A DNA stretch of 64,000 bases from contig NC_065535.1 of assembly GCF_932294415.1 (NCBI RefSeq), positions 94,132,862 to 94,196,861 of the forward strand, written 5' to 3'. Source of the stretch: Quercus robur (lineage: Eukaryota; Streptophyta; Magnoliopsida; Fagales; Fagaceae). The stretch's first letter is position 1. Each line of letters opens with the position of its first letter. Positions 1-11,933 of the stretch are shown here, piece by piece. The notes beneath the pieces are model-generated. The model saw only the letters and a list, made by a program, of their open reading frames with translations. It had not been told where the DNA came from and did not search any database. Both the position numbers and the translations under genes were made by a program.

Positions 1-576
1 AACCCACATCCACCAACGGCACCTTAAAAATTTTAAATAAAAAAAAAACACACACACACACACAACCAGGAAAAAAGAAATCCACAACAACCCAAAAAAT
101 AGCCACCACAACTATCCAATAATCACCACCACAACCACCAAATTGTCGCCACAACCACAGTACCATTGCCACAACTAACCCACAACCCACCACATTCACA
201 AACCTCAAAACCCATCTCAAATCAAACAAACCCACAGCTCAGGCGGTGAGGTCGGCTTCAGTAAGGAGACATCAGCGGCGAGATTAGCTTTAGGCAGCTT
301 CAGGCGAGATCGGTTTCAGCGGCTTAAGGTGGCTTTAGGCGAGATCGGCTTCAGGCGGCTTGAGGATGAGAGAGGAAGAGAATGAGAGTGAAGAGGGAGT
401 TGAGTGAATAAACAAATAATAAAAAATTTGGCATGGATGTCCGTACCGTCTCATATTTGAAACGGTACTGTAGCTGTGTGCCAAAATTTTTGGCATTTGA
501 AACATCTCATGAGGCTCATATTTTGGGGTTTGGTGTGCTAAACATTTGGCATTTGGCACACCTAATGAGAATGCTC
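1..576. mobile_element. Right-hand part of a PIF/Harbinger-like non-autonomous DNA transposon
   Basis: The segment ends at 571-576 with ATGCTC followed by TAA. Read on the minus strand this is TTA then GAGCATTCTCATTAGG, the form of a Harbinger-type terminal repeat next to a three-base TTA/TAA target site. The interior has a (CA)n run near 50-64, ACC/CAC-rich DNA to about 190, and imperfect repeats of a GGCTTCAGGCGAGATCGG-like unit at about 245-365. There is no credible protein. The left end lies outside the window, so the class is inferred from one end and from likeness to the element at 24176-25328. Confidence 0.4.
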
Positions 577-584
577 TAACACAG

Positions 585-678
585 CTATTGCTAGTGCTCA
601 AGCTTCCGTTATTCCAGCAACGTTAATCCCTGTTGAAATTCAAATTTTGATTTGGAAATTGGGCGGGTTCGATGATGG

Positions 679-711
<33 letters not shown>

Positions 712-2503
712 TTTCATTTTCAATCTTTATTTTTAGAGCTCTCTCTCTCTCATCACCACTACAGCCACCGTTTGGCTGCCACTTCCTTCCATCTCAACGT
801 TGGCAACATTTCTGCACTTGTAAGGTGCCAATTTTGTTCCATTTTTTTTCCAAACCTCTCCTTCTTGTGGCCTTGTGTTCTTATTATTAGGGGCTGTGGG
901 GGTTCATGTTAGTGTGGTGCTAAAATCTGATTTTTTTTTTTTTTTTTTTTTGATTTAATTGGTTAGGATTTGATATTTACAACAGTTATAATGATACAAG
1001 ATGCTTGCATCCAACGGAACGAAGAATAGGGGGCTAGTACTTTGCAACAATATTAGGATCTAGTTTATCAAAAAAAAAAATATATCAGAATCTAGTGTTA
1101 GAAAAAAAAGAAGCAAATATTTGTTCATTCGTTGGGTGTATCTCATTTTCACCTTTTAAGTCTTTCTTTTTTTTTTTATAGGAAGTTTGAAGTGGGTCAT
1201 TGCCATAGAATCATATTTCGTATTTTTGTCTTGCATTTTAGTTCATTTTTATATTTTAAAAATGAACAAAGTTGTACTTAATATTTGATTTTTGCATTTT
1301 AGTTCATTTTTATATTTTAAAAATGAACAAAGTTGTACTTAATATTTGATTTTGATAGAAGCTAAAAAGAGAATTTTGAAGTTGATCTTTGTCCATATAA
1401 AGGAGTTATTTAGCATTGACCTCTAATTTAATAGGTAATTGTCCCCTTGTTATTCACATTATTACTAAATGTCCCACAATTTTTTCAGTGGCATAGAAAA
1501 TTGCTTGTTGAAAGGCTTCATAGAGTTTTGGTTTGTTTAAACTTGTGGATTTGTATTCATGTTAACAGGGAACTAAAATAAGTTAATGAAATTTCTTGTC
1601 CTATATCATGTCAAATAATTTTAAATTATTTCACTTTTCTTTTGTCATTTCGGTTTGTTTTGTGATTTTGATAGCACTCTATGTTTAATTTGATGCATGA
1701 GGCTTCAGCATGTATGCAGCGTGGATGTGCGAGGCTTCAGCAAGCTAAGAATGATGATGAGGATTAACATCATCAATTTAGCATGGATGGCGTGAATATC
1801 TTGCAACAGAAACAGAAGATGCAAATGACTAGCAACATGGATAAAAGTATTAGTAATGGGTGGAGTGGTTCCTTTATCCAAGGGAGCTGTTAGTAGTTGA
1901 TTAGAGTTAGAATTCAGACAATGAATTCCTAGTTTTTAGGTAGAGCTATCAGATTGAGATATGTTCAATTATCTTATTATTGTAATTCGGTTGATAATCA
2001 ACTTTATAACAAACATTGTGCTTGTTATAAACTTTATAAGTGCTTGTAGAATGTGGGAGGCAAGTGTCAGAGTTCAAGTCTCCAAGAGAGAACTTCACAC
2101 ACATATATACTTAAATTAGGTTAGAGTTGAATTTCTATCTTGTATAAAAATAAAAATAAAATAAAATAAAACAATGAGATTTGAATAATAAAGTAGACAT
2201 ATATTAATTCTAGAAATTCTCCTCTTGTTGGTTGTAGCTAGAAGCGTTGGGGGTAGCTAAAATTTGTTTGGGGTTTGATGTAGACAGTATATTGTCTTTG
2301 GTCTATGTATACCCTATTGGTTCTTTTGTATTTGATATTATTTGGTTAAATGGCACTTAAATAAATCACATTTGTGAATTATGTCATTTATTTGGATTAT
2401 TTTACAATCTATTTGAAAAAAAACTATTTATTTTATAAGTCATTGGAAATCTGTTTTGAGTGTTCAATAAATCTTTTAACACTAAAGTATCATAAATTTT
2501 TCC
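585..2503. repeat. Copy 1 of a 1.9-kb direct duplication (partner 12878-16541)
   Basis: From the stretch reading ctattgctagtgctcaagct to the stretch reading cactaaagtatcataaattt, this segment matches 12878-16541 almost base for base once three insertions in the second copy are removed. Differences are mostly single substitutions, homopolymer length (about 28 A after 678 here against 9 A in copy 2) and a 61-bp tandem duplication present only here (1232-1353). No long open frame exists. Two short frames persist in both copies: 1681-1767 (28 codons) and 1783-1893 (36 codons). It could be a duplicated gene fragment, an untranslated transcript or an unknown transposon; I recognise no protein. Confidence 0.85.
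1232..1353. repeat. 61-bp tandem duplication, two units
   Basis: The sequence from tgcattttagttcattttta to aatatttgattttt is repeated head to tail with a 61-base period. Each unit holds a hairpin (gttcatttt ... aaaaatgaac). Copy 2 of the larger duplication (about 13530-13590) has only one unit, so the tandem step came after the large duplication, or one unit was lost in copy 2. Confidence 0.9.
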
Positions 2504-2659
2504 TATTCAAATAAAGTTGGCTTCAAATTTCATTATCTTATGCTTCGTGAAATCAATGTTTGCATCTCCTATTATGTTCTCACATATTGCACTGTAAGTT
2601 TTTTTTTTTTTTTTTTCATTTAATTTTTTGTTATATATTTGCTGAAATATTAAAATAAC

Positions 2660-3129
2660 TATATTGATGTGAATGCTATCAGTATCTAATTTATTAGATT
2701 TAATATATCTCCCACGTTAAATGTGCTACCTCTCATAGAGTTGCAATAACTAGCCAAAGTTTATGTATATTTTTTGTTTTATGTCCAAGCTTGATTATTA
2801 TTGATTAGACTCATGACAAACAGTTGTGATCGATGATTTGAATTGCTAATAATTGGATCCATTGAATTTCATTTTCTCTTCGATTTTTGGAATTGATTCT
2901 TTTCATTTCTATTCATTCAGCCTTAAGGAATATCCGACAATTGGGATGGTTTACAAACTTATATTAAAAAAGTGGTTCTTCCCAATGACTACTGCAGTTC
3001 AAGTCCCTAGGAACTCTATTGCATGTGATCATGTTAGCTTCGAATCATGGCTATATATCTCTATTAATAAATTAGATACTGATAGCATTCACATCAATAT
3101 ATTAGATTTAATATAGCCATGATTCGAAG
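2660..3129. repeat. Nested perfect inverted repeats (37 bp and 19 bp arms)
   Basis: 2660-2696 is the exact reverse complement of 3065-3101 (37 bp), with about 370 bp between. A second exact pair, 3038-3056 and 3111-3129 (19 bp), encloses the right arm of the first. The sequence TTAGATTTAATATA follows both 37-bp arms in the same direction (2694-2707 region and 3102-3115). Perfect identity suggests a recent event, such as template switching or a small inversion-duplication. Confidence 0.8.
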
Positions 3130-3131
3130 GG

Positions 3132-3455
3132 TTGAAAGAACATCATACTAAAATAAGGAACGCCACACATCTAGAAGGGTTGAAAGATTTCCTGCTTAAT
3201 CCCAATATCCTCTCAAGTCCTAGGCAAATTGTGCGTGATAGTATGAGCTTTGGGGAATTACTCAATGCCTTATTAGATTGCATGAAAAAGCAAATGAATG
3301 AGGTTGGTAATTTAAAGAATTTATATTTACCATCAGATTACAGTGTGTCTAAGCAAGAGCAAATGATGATGAAGAGGTTGCTTCAGTCAGTGTTGACCAT
3401 GCTGCACGAGGAGGAGGACATCATTCAACATTTCAAGACTCAACGTTCTTTTTAA
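3132..3455 (+). CDS. Hypothetical protein or exon fragment, about 90-107 codons
   Basis: An open frame ends in TAA at 3453-3455. It does not begin with ATG at its upstream limit; the first ATG in frame is at 3243. The translated part is hydrophilic and looks protein-like (for example LLNALLDCMKKQMNEVG and MLHEEEDIIQHFKTQRSF), with low-complexity-free, helix-prone sequence. A nine-base direct repeat (GGTTGAAAG) lies at 3129 and at 3177, and the left boundary abuts the inverted repeat at 3111-3129, so the frame may be the last exon of a broken or rearranged gene. I do not recognise the family. Confidence 0.3.
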   Translation: MKEHHTKIRNATHLEGLKDFLLNPNILSSPRQIVRDSMSFGELLNALLDCMKKQMNEVGNLKNLYLPSDYSVSKQEQMMMKRLLQSVLTMLHEEEDIIQHFKTQRSF

Positions 3456-3818
3456 TCTTTTTTTTTAGAGGAAGAACGTTCTTTTTAATCTTGTTTCTAG
3501 TAGTTGGGAACTTTCATTTTTGTCTTTCAAAATAGAATTTAATTTTGGAATTTGTCATTAGCATTTAATAAATTGTTATCGTGTTTGACAATGGAAAAAT
3601 TATGAATGTTCTTTTAGTTGTTATTTTGAAATTTTATTTTTGGCTTCTCAGGCCTCTTCTAATTTCTGATTTGGGGCTTTAAACCAAAAACAATTGATTT
3701 CTATGACAAGTGTTTTGTACCAAAAGATTAGGCCCTAATTAAATTTTGCAATTAATTTATCCTTATTTAGCTAACAAATTTAACACATTATTTCAGGAAA
3801 AATGCCCTGACACGCCCC

Positions 3819-4812
3819 TAAATTTTGAGATAGTGGCTATTTGACTCAATGAACTTTTATTTTGGCCAATTTGATACCTATGTGCCAAATAGTTACTTTT
3901 GTTAGTCTCTCCGTTTAATAACGTTCTACTCTAACTCACGTGACATGCACAAGTAAAAAACATTTTGCAAAACCAATTGCAAGTTTGCAACCGACTGAGA
4001 GAGAGAGACAAAAACGAACAGAACATCACACCTTTTAGTTTCAAGAGACAGGAAAAGGAAGTAAGAAACAGTTTCAAATCTGTAAAGACTGTAATCATCT
4101 ACAAAACTAAAAATCAAAAACGAACAGGGCATCACACCTTTTAACTCATAAAGAATTTCCCTATTATCTTTAGAATATTTTCTCAGTAACATTTTTGATA
4201 GATTAGGACCACGTCTCTACAACCATTAGATGCATTTTCTCTCATTCAGTTTGGTACTGTTAATTACAGGAAAGTACAAATACAACATAACTCTTCATCC
4301 TTTTGAGAATTTTAGAAGAGAAAAACGGCCATAATGACAAATCCCAAAAAAAAAAAAAAAAAAAAGAAGCAATGAGAGAGAGAGAGAATGATAAAATGTT
4401 AGGAATTCAGGAGGGCAAGGAGGTCAGCCCACCTTCTTCCAGATGGAAGCAGCTCAGGAGCTCCACGCCAACTCAATTCCTCACCCTCCTTTTCTCTAGT
4501 TTGTTTCTCTGTCTCTCAAAAAAAAAAAAAATGTATCGTTTTGAAATTTTCAGATCTGAAATAGATCTTTCGTTTTTGCTTTTCTAATTTTGCAAATGAT
4601 GAAATGGTTCTCTCTCAATCAGTTGCAAACCTGCAATTACTTTTGCAAAATGTTTTTTCCCCATGCATGTCACGTGAATTAGAGTAGAACGTTAGTATTA
4701 AACAGGGAGACCAACAGAAGCAGCTATTTAGCACACATGTAAAGTGTAGTGCTAAATTATTCAAAATAAAATTCAAGCAGTCAAATAGCCACTACCTCAA
4801 AGTTCAAGAATA
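3819..4812. mobile_element. Foldback-type element with about 200-bp imperfect terminal inverted repeats
   Basis: The left arm (about 3819-4013) runs from ttttgagatagtggctattt through the block with CACGTGACATGCA and GTTTGCAAC. The right arm (about 4607-4810) carries the same blocks in reverse complement and the same order, ending gccactacctcaaag. Identity is roughly 75-80 percent by eye. The centre holds poly(A), GAGAGA and two copies of a GAACAG-GCATCACACCTTTTA segment (4015-4035 and 4123-4142). No transposase frame is present. Confidence 0.7.
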
Positions 4813-7800
4813 TGTGAAAATCATGATATAAAGTGTTATACTTGTTTGAAGTACTCGAAACAAAACAAAAAACATTTGGCACCATTTTTCTAATAACAAA
4901 AAAAATAAACATAATTATGTGATTGGTATGAATAAGTGTTTTTTTTTAACTGTACTTCTACTAACAAGAGAGACAGTCCTAGGCCAAAAAAAACTGCCTT
5001 TTTCTCTCTCACCTCCTTTTCCTTCCCATATGATCTCTCTCTCCCTCGCTTCTCTAGAAAAGAAGAAATATCCACAGCCACAAATTTACACAAATTATTT
5101 ACAACCAAAACCCATTCTAATCAAGTCCAAAAACTACTCTACAAAACCGAAAAAACTTAACACAGTATACAAACTATTCACCACAAAAACCCATTTTTAA
5201 TCAAGCCCAGAAACAATGAGCCATCCTTTCAACTCTATTCCATTCATCCCTTGATGGATAATGCTGCCAAATAGTTCAACACAAAACAATCTCATACAGT
5301 ACTATCAAACATTTCACATGTTGCATTCTATCTCATAGACACATCTAGACATAAACCCTTTATTCTCTCCTCACCAAGTGAGGGAGAGATATTTGAGTTT
5401 GAGAGAGAGAGAGTGAGTATGTCAATGTGTTATCATATGGATTGTGAAATATTAAATTGAAAAAATATTTCTTTTTCTTTTTTGTAACAAAGACAACTTC
5501 TTTAAGTGATTTTTTTTTTTTTAACTTCAATCTATTGTGTTGGGGTATCATCACTTAGTGCACAAAATAAAGATGAATAATGCTTTCAGCAATTTTGTAT
5601 GTTAACTATGTCAAGATTTCATGAGTTCTTCAATCTTGTATTATATACCTCAAATAAGATTTATATGTGCCCTCTTTTTTTATTTAATACACTCGTATCT
5701 CTTTTTTCCCCATAGGGAAAAGGTCTGCCTGTCTAGTATGGTAGTACTAGTGGTAGTACCTCTTAAAGATCACATTTCCCCAACTAAGAAATACGGGCAG
5801 ATACACACCAAGCAACCGAGAGGATAACGGCAATGTGCCATTTTAACTTCACACATAGCAACAAATTATACATGAATTATAAGTTAGAAACTATAAATTA
5901 CAAAGTTTAAGGCCAATGCCCCGTGATGTATCTTGCTTCATTGGGAAATGAAGGTTTTACACCATTGTAGATATCAAAGGCCCTTTGACAAAGGGTAGAT
6001 CAATCTGGTCGAGAAATAGATCTACGTTCTGTGATGCCTTCAACACAACAGATAATAATGAGATAATAGGCAAACAACAACGGTCACGTCCTTATAAAAT
6101 TTTCATCTTACAAGTTTGCAACGCCTTCCTACAGAATGGTGACTATCCTCAAAGAAATATTACGTAAAAAAATTCAAAACTAACCTTAATAATTCAAATG
6201 CCAAAAATTTGTAAAGTATGAAAACATAACTCCAAAACATCAGGTGCATAAAATACTAAACAATGAAAGTGCAAAATACAAGGAGTTTGATCTTGTTCCA
6301 AAATTCTTAAACTAACCTTATTTGGACAACAATTAGCAAAAGCCCCTAAACTTGTTATTCCTCGAAATCTGAAATTGAAAGGGGAGAAAAGGGGGATGAG
6401 TTTCATAAATCAATAAATAACCAAATTTCAACTATAAATAATAATAAAAAATTTGATAGGTATCAACTATAAATAAAATTTTGCATAAAATAAAACTTCA
6501 AAAGCTTAGAGACTATATTTCAGTTCAAATAGGAAAATTAATTCATATAATTTAAAACGGATTTTGAAAACAGAAACTTATAATTGTAATGGGTTCCAAA
6601 GACAACAAAAATTATAATTTGTAATGAGTTCAAAATTTTCATTGGACTTGAAATGATAACCATATTTAATCAGATTCTTAACAATTTTTATGACAATGGT
6701 CACAATATATCTTCATGACTTGGCTTAGAATCACATGTCCGCCCATGATACGCCCCTAAAGAAACTAGTTTCTGAGACAATGTATAGCCCCACTTTAACT
6801 GGGTCCATAACATAGTCAAAATGTACAATAAATTTATCAAATTTATCCAGTTTCATTTTAGTTCAAATCCAAAAATCATATAGAATAAAATCAGAGTTTA
6901 GACATATATTTCCTTCAAATATGGGTTCTTTTGAAGAATTTACGCATTCCTAATCCAAGTTTGAGGAAATAGGAACCATCTAAAAATCCAATTGGGTTTA
7001 ATACAATTATAATATTTCAATGAGGAAGAAATTATATTTCTTTTCTTTAAATCTATGCGGCAAAATTAGCTAAATAAATTTTTTTAATGAAATACAAAAG
7101 AGTATTTAATAAATAGAACTTTGTTTTTGAAGCAAATAAAACTAGCCAAGATAAGATTACTGACCTATCAACAAGCTTATAAAAACTGAATACTTCTCTT
7201 TAAGATCAACAAGTTGAACCAAAAACCAATTTTTAGAATAATCCAACTGATTCAATCTTATATAAATAATACAATTTAACAATGGATTAGTTAGCAAAAA
7301 TTTTGTAATGATGGCACAGAAGCTCTCTAAAAGTTTCTAAAGAGTGCTTGGATCTGGTTCCTTAACTAGAATACGAAAACTAACTTGTTGCCTAATGGTC
7401 CTTTTGGATTAAGGGAGAGTAGGGGAGTTAGCAAGAACCACAAAGCACAATCACGTCTTAAGGTTCACAAATCCCTAAATCCACGCATCAAAGAGAGGAG
7501 AACCACAACATTATCCATTGAAAAAGTTTTCTTATAAGTAGCTCTACTACTGTAATTTTTGTATAGCTATGATAACCTGGGTGCTTAGTTTGATATCATA
7601 CCAAAAAAGACTAAACCATCAATGTATAATACAAGCCTATCTATGTTGTAAATATATACCTGCCAAGACTAGAGAATCATCTCCCCACCTAAACCATTAG
7701 ATATTCCTCATTCAACCTAGCCTTACTTTATGGCCCCTACAATCTCAAACCATCCTCATCTCTTCAAAGATTCAACTCACACCAGACCGTGTCTTTTCCT

Positions 7801-9040
7801 AAGGCAAGCCACTAACTCCAAAAGGCAGCACCACATCCCCTATGATGGTTATTAAAAAAACTTACGGGTTAAAAAACACTTAATTAATGGGAAAAGTGAA
7901 ATTTTATAATGCACCAAGAATCTGGGTTTCTTTTGCTCACTATAATTAGATTCTTGCCACATGTTATTCGCATCATACCAATTGCAACTACAAATCGACA
8001 ACGAAACATGTTTTAATAGAACAGAATCTACTTGAAACTAATTGCACATGTAACACATCTAAAGAGAAAATATAGTAAAATAAAATTTATATACACCAAG
8101 CAAGGTGCTACTTAGTACTTATATTGTAAAGCTTTCCAGTTGATCAAAAATGTTAGACAATTCTACATGTATATCCAATGAAGGAGAAAAAAAGGGGGGG
8201 GGGGGGGGGGGGGGATAATTTTTTGTGCCTGCCACCAGACTCTTGTGCCACACTATTCTTTCATTCATTTCCTGACATTTTGCTAAGTTGATACAAGAGT
8301 TTTTAAGATGTTCCATAGAGTTTGAAACCTTCTCTTGCTATTATACCATTTAAGATGACCCCACTGTGTCTAGTGGGATTTAATGTGATATGCATCCTTT
8401 TGATTTTGTTGGGAAAAAAATAAAAATAAAAAGAATCATCCTCTTATAACCTCTCTAATCCAGCGATAAACTATATTTGTGCATATTGATAGGAGAAGAA
8501 ATGAAACACTGGTTTCCACTTGACAATACAAGAGAAATTTCACATTATTTTATTATGTAAGGGACACTAGGAGTTAATTCATACGAGGAGTTAATAGCTA
8601 TTACAGGGGTAAGCACTAAATTCAAAACAAAAATCACATACACTTTTATAAGTTTATCTTAATATATTTTAAATCAAATTCTTAACAAGCCAAAAAAGGG
8701 GAAAAAACTAAATCAGAATGGGCTCTATTTTAACTGAAATAAACAAGTGTGACGCCATTTATATGTGGCACTAGATACATGTGGAAAGCTTTCAGCTTTC
8801 AGTGTTTGCCAATCCTCCCTCCGTTTAGTTGTGTTGTGGTCCATGTATGTTCATTTTCAACAACTATTGGAAACTAGAATACTAAATTGATATTATATTA
8901 TTTCCTGGATACCAGAACAAGTACAACTTTGACAGCTAAAATATCATGTTGTTCTAAAGTTAAAAAGTATCACATTCTGTTCACACATATATTTTACCTG
9001 ATCAGTTTTCTAGCTCTTATAGCCGCCCACATCAAGCCAA
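4813..9040. other. Intergenic A+T-rich DNA, no gene recognised
   Basis: Both strands are broken by frequent stop codons, and the short frames have no family resemblance. Notable items are a pure run of 21 G at 8194-8214 and CT-rich stretches near 5000-5050. The part from about 8800 probably contains the 3' UTR and terminator region of the minus-strand F-box gene, although I see no single clear poly(A) signal. Confidence 0.5.
8194..8214. repeat. Poly(G) tract, 21 G
   Basis: An uninterrupted run of 21 G is preceded by seven A and followed by ataatt. Such a run can form a G-quadruplex and is prone to length error in sequencing, so the exact count is uncertain. Confidence 0.9.
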
Positions 9041-10207
9041 TCATTGCAGATAAAGGCTTTCCACATATGTAGCTGCTTCCATTCTTGGATTGGGATCACA
9101 TAATATACTTGTACAGGTATGATCTGTCAAATTCCATTCTACCAATTTGTAATACCATTCTCCGGTTATTCCAACATATTTAACTTGAGTCTCCCGCATT
9201 AAAACCTTTTCACCATTCTTTGACACGCACATAGGCCTCAAACAAGTGCCCAAATATGGAATGGTCGCCAATCTAGTCCAAGATTCCTTCATCACCCATA
9301 GCTGAATACACAAGTTTTTGCGGGATTCGCCAGTGCACACAGATAGACACAGGTGTTCTCCAAAAGTCCCCAACTCCCATAAACCTGTTGTATAGAAACA
9401 TTTTCCTGATGATTTGTCTCTTATGCAATACAAAACAGATTCTGGCCATGGCAGCTCATGAAATATCTCCTCTGCTAAGTCAAAATAAACGATTGACGGC
9501 TTCCCATATTTCCTAGCACTCCAATAAATTGCCCCGTTGCAGTAGGTAGTCTTTGGGATCAATGGAAGACTGCAGTTATAAATATTGTCCACATCCACCA
9601 GAATTGTCTTCCAAGTAAAGGTCTTGAGTGAAAAGATCTCAATCCTTTTTATATCAAAAGGGAAAATCTGGAAAGGCCTTACTATCTTATGATCATCAGT
9701 GGAATAATCATAGCCAAAACCAAAACGGTAAAACCAACAAGACATTGAATCAGGTGTTGATGTTGGTCTTGGTATGTTTTTGTAACTTTTGGTAGATGGG
9801 TTCCAAACCAAATATTCAGATGTTCGTTTGCGCCTGTTATATAATTCAATACATACCAAGCCATTGCAAGAAGCCAAGTTTGTCTCAACATATTCTTCAC
9901 CCCACAATGGAAAACCTTGAAAATCAACATCAACTGGTTGACCATGAACACAGGTTTGAAATAGTGCTTCATAACCTAACGATAAAACACAATTGTCAGT
10001 AAAAACAATGACGTTCATGCAGCTGGGGTTTTGAGATGCTCTCTGAAAATGGGATTTAGCGAATCGACGACTACTAATCAAAGTGTGCCATGCTTTGGAT
10101 ACGCACTTGAATCGCATGAGAGACTTCACAGGTAGTCTTGAAAGTATGTCCTCGACGAGGTCATTTGGGATCGTAAAGCTTTGCCGTCGTGCCTTGCAGA
10201 TTCGCAT
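9041..10207 (-). CDS. F-box protein with F-box-associated interaction domain
   Basis: A single-exon frame of 388 codons runs from ATG at 10207-10205 to TGA at 9043-9041. Residues about 12-55 are an F-box ([18 protein letters not shown], then [14 protein letters not shown]), which binds SKP1 in SCF ubiquitin ligases. The rest matches the plant F-box-associated (CPR1/CPR30 and At3g-type) layout: LASCNGLVC near residue 112, the [14 protein letters not shown] motif, [15 protein letters not shown], then GAIYWSAR and a late [15 protein letters not shown] block. The domain selects the substrate, which cannot be told from sequence. Length is usual for the family (350-420). This is one of the fastest-duplicating plant families, so a specific ortholog is not assigned. 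Spliced 5' UTR exons may lie at 11.9-12.6 kb. Confidence 0.9.
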   Translation of the reverse strand: MRICKARRQSFTIPNDLVEDILSRLPVKSLMRFKCVSKAWHTLISSRRFAKSHFQRASQNPSCMNVIVFTDNCVLSLGYEALFQTCVHGQPVDVDFQGFPLWGEEYVETNLASCNGLVCIELYNRRKRTSEYLVWNPSTKSYKNIPRPTSTPDSMSCWFYRFGFGYDYSTDDHKIVRPFQIFPFDIKRIEIFSLKTFTWKTILVDVDNIYNCSLPLIPKTTYCNGAIYWSARKYGKPSIVYFDLAEEIFHELPWPESVLYCIRDKSSGKCFYTTGLWELGTFGEHLCLSVCTGESRKNLCIQLWVMKESWTRLATIPYLGTCLRPMCVSKNGEKVLMRETQVKYVGITGEWYYKLVEWNLTDHTCTSILCDPNPRMEAATYVESLYLQ

Positions 10208-11933
10208 GCTTCAGTTCAGGTCCTTGGCTCTCTATAATCAATATATATATAGAGAAAGAAAAAATGATTAAATAGTTGTATTTTAAATCCAGTAATTAGA
10301 AATGTAACAAATTAAAATTTACAGTTTCAAAAGTATTAAACCCTAAAAATTCAAAAAGTAACAAATTAAACCCTCAACTCATTAGAAGTAAAATGACAGG
10401 TAGCAGCAAAATGAAAGGGTCCATTCTAAACAAAGTTGTGTGTTAATTTGGGGTATTGTGTGCTGCCCTGGCTTTGTAAAAGTTGTTGGTTGTGCCCCTG
10501 CAGTGCATTGCATAATTTTATGTGGTAGGACACCTAAGAAGTCCTAAGAAGCCAAATCAGTTATAAATGATTAGCCAAAAATATTTACAAAAATAATAAT
10601 AGAAAAATAATCAGTTATATATATATAACTGATTACGCTTATTTATAGTTTCTTGATTAATGGTTGCCTGTCTAGTAGTGAGTATTCCATTGTCACTGTA
10701 TGTAATTTCTTATCCTATCTAAGGAATTTTCTGCAGATCTATGTAAAGTCTTCTGATTAATGGTGGTACTTTTTAGTGTTTTTGTTTTGATCCATAAAGC
10801 TTCCCAATTAATCAAGATATAGTTTCTTAACTAATCGTCCAGGCACAATTCTTCAAGCCATACCATCTGAAATAAGAGAAGGTATCTCGTGTGTTGGACA
10901 TATGCATCCTCCTCATAACGTGTGGATCCCTCACGGCTGTGAGGTCCACGGTGATAGGGAGGATGCATATAACCTATGACAAAATTATTGCTAAAATAAA
11001 AGCATTGAATCTCTCAACAATCATTGCATTCAGCATGGACAGAAAATCCCTGCTTTACATCTTGTTTTATTATTCCATCCTCAATATTTTAATAAACTCA
11101 ACCACCTTACAGCCTGCCTTGAATACATCCATATGCAAATGGGTTAAAACCAAATGATGCCATATATATAATAAGACAGTCAAATTATGACTTGTCATTA
11201 GTGGGATAAAAATAATGCATCTATAAGACAGATTGATACAATTTTCTGTATAGAGACAATATGCTCATAACATTTTCCTTCTATTTAACATAAACCCAAT
11301 CTGCTCAAAACAAGTAAAATTCCCATTGCATCAAGCCACCCCCAATAAAAATAAAAATAAAAAGCTTCCAACCCTAGAAGAAAAATAAAATAGAATAAAA
11401 GCCTGGAAAACTATACACCATGTTATAGGAATAAATCACCACAACCCCACCTTAAACTATTACAATCTCCATCACTTGTTACTCCCACCACCAGCACCAC
11501 TGATATTAATAAAGAGAGAAAGAGAGAGAGAGAGAGAGAGTACTTCCTAAGAAAATTAATAGCTGAAGAAGTTTACAGCTCACATACTGCTAAACTGGTA
11601 TGACATCATTCTTTGATGCGTCTTCACACCTTAAAACAATACCGTCGAGGCTAGCAGATAAAATGCATTTGGTCCATTGGCATCAGTTATATATATATAT
11701 ATATATATATTTGGTTTCAAAATTGAACCATGATTCCAATATCAAATTCCTAAGTGTCTTGCTTCACATATTTTTTTTAAATGTATCACTGATATTGTTA
11801 GAAGTTACTACTACTACTACTACTATGCACACTACTCAACTGGGCTTATCAAAATATAAATAAGTTTAACAAGAGTATCCAATCAAAATCACAAAAATGA
11901 ATTGCAAACGAAAAAGAAATGGAAGAAGAGTAC
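10208..11933. other. Region upstream of the F-box gene; microsatellites and a hairpin
   Basis: No coding exon is recognised. The region holds a 71-bp imperfect hairpin (10900-10970), a GA run at 11520-11540, a TA run at 11688-11711 and an ACT run near 11809-11825. It would be a 5' UTR intron of the F-box gene if the exons proposed upstream are real. Confidence 0.4.
10900..10970. repeat. 71-bp imperfect hairpin
   Basis: The outer 13 bases ATATGCATCCTCC pair with GGAGGATGCATAT at the far end. After a small internal bulge the inner stem GTGGATCCCTCAC pairs with GTGAGGTCCAC around a tiny loop. It may be a MITE relic or a small-RNA precursor; no target was sought. Confidence 0.7.

Noticed and set aside
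672-890. Open frame of 72 codons in duplicate copy 1 (and its counterpart 12941-13171)
   Set aside because: It begins in a poly(A)-coded Lys run and the part after it is Cys/Phe/Leu-rich without family likeness. The frame depends on homopolymer length, which differs between copies.
5985-6406. Short frames on both strands near 6 kb
   Set aside because: Composition is ordinary intergenic, there are no splice-compatible neighbours and no known motif.
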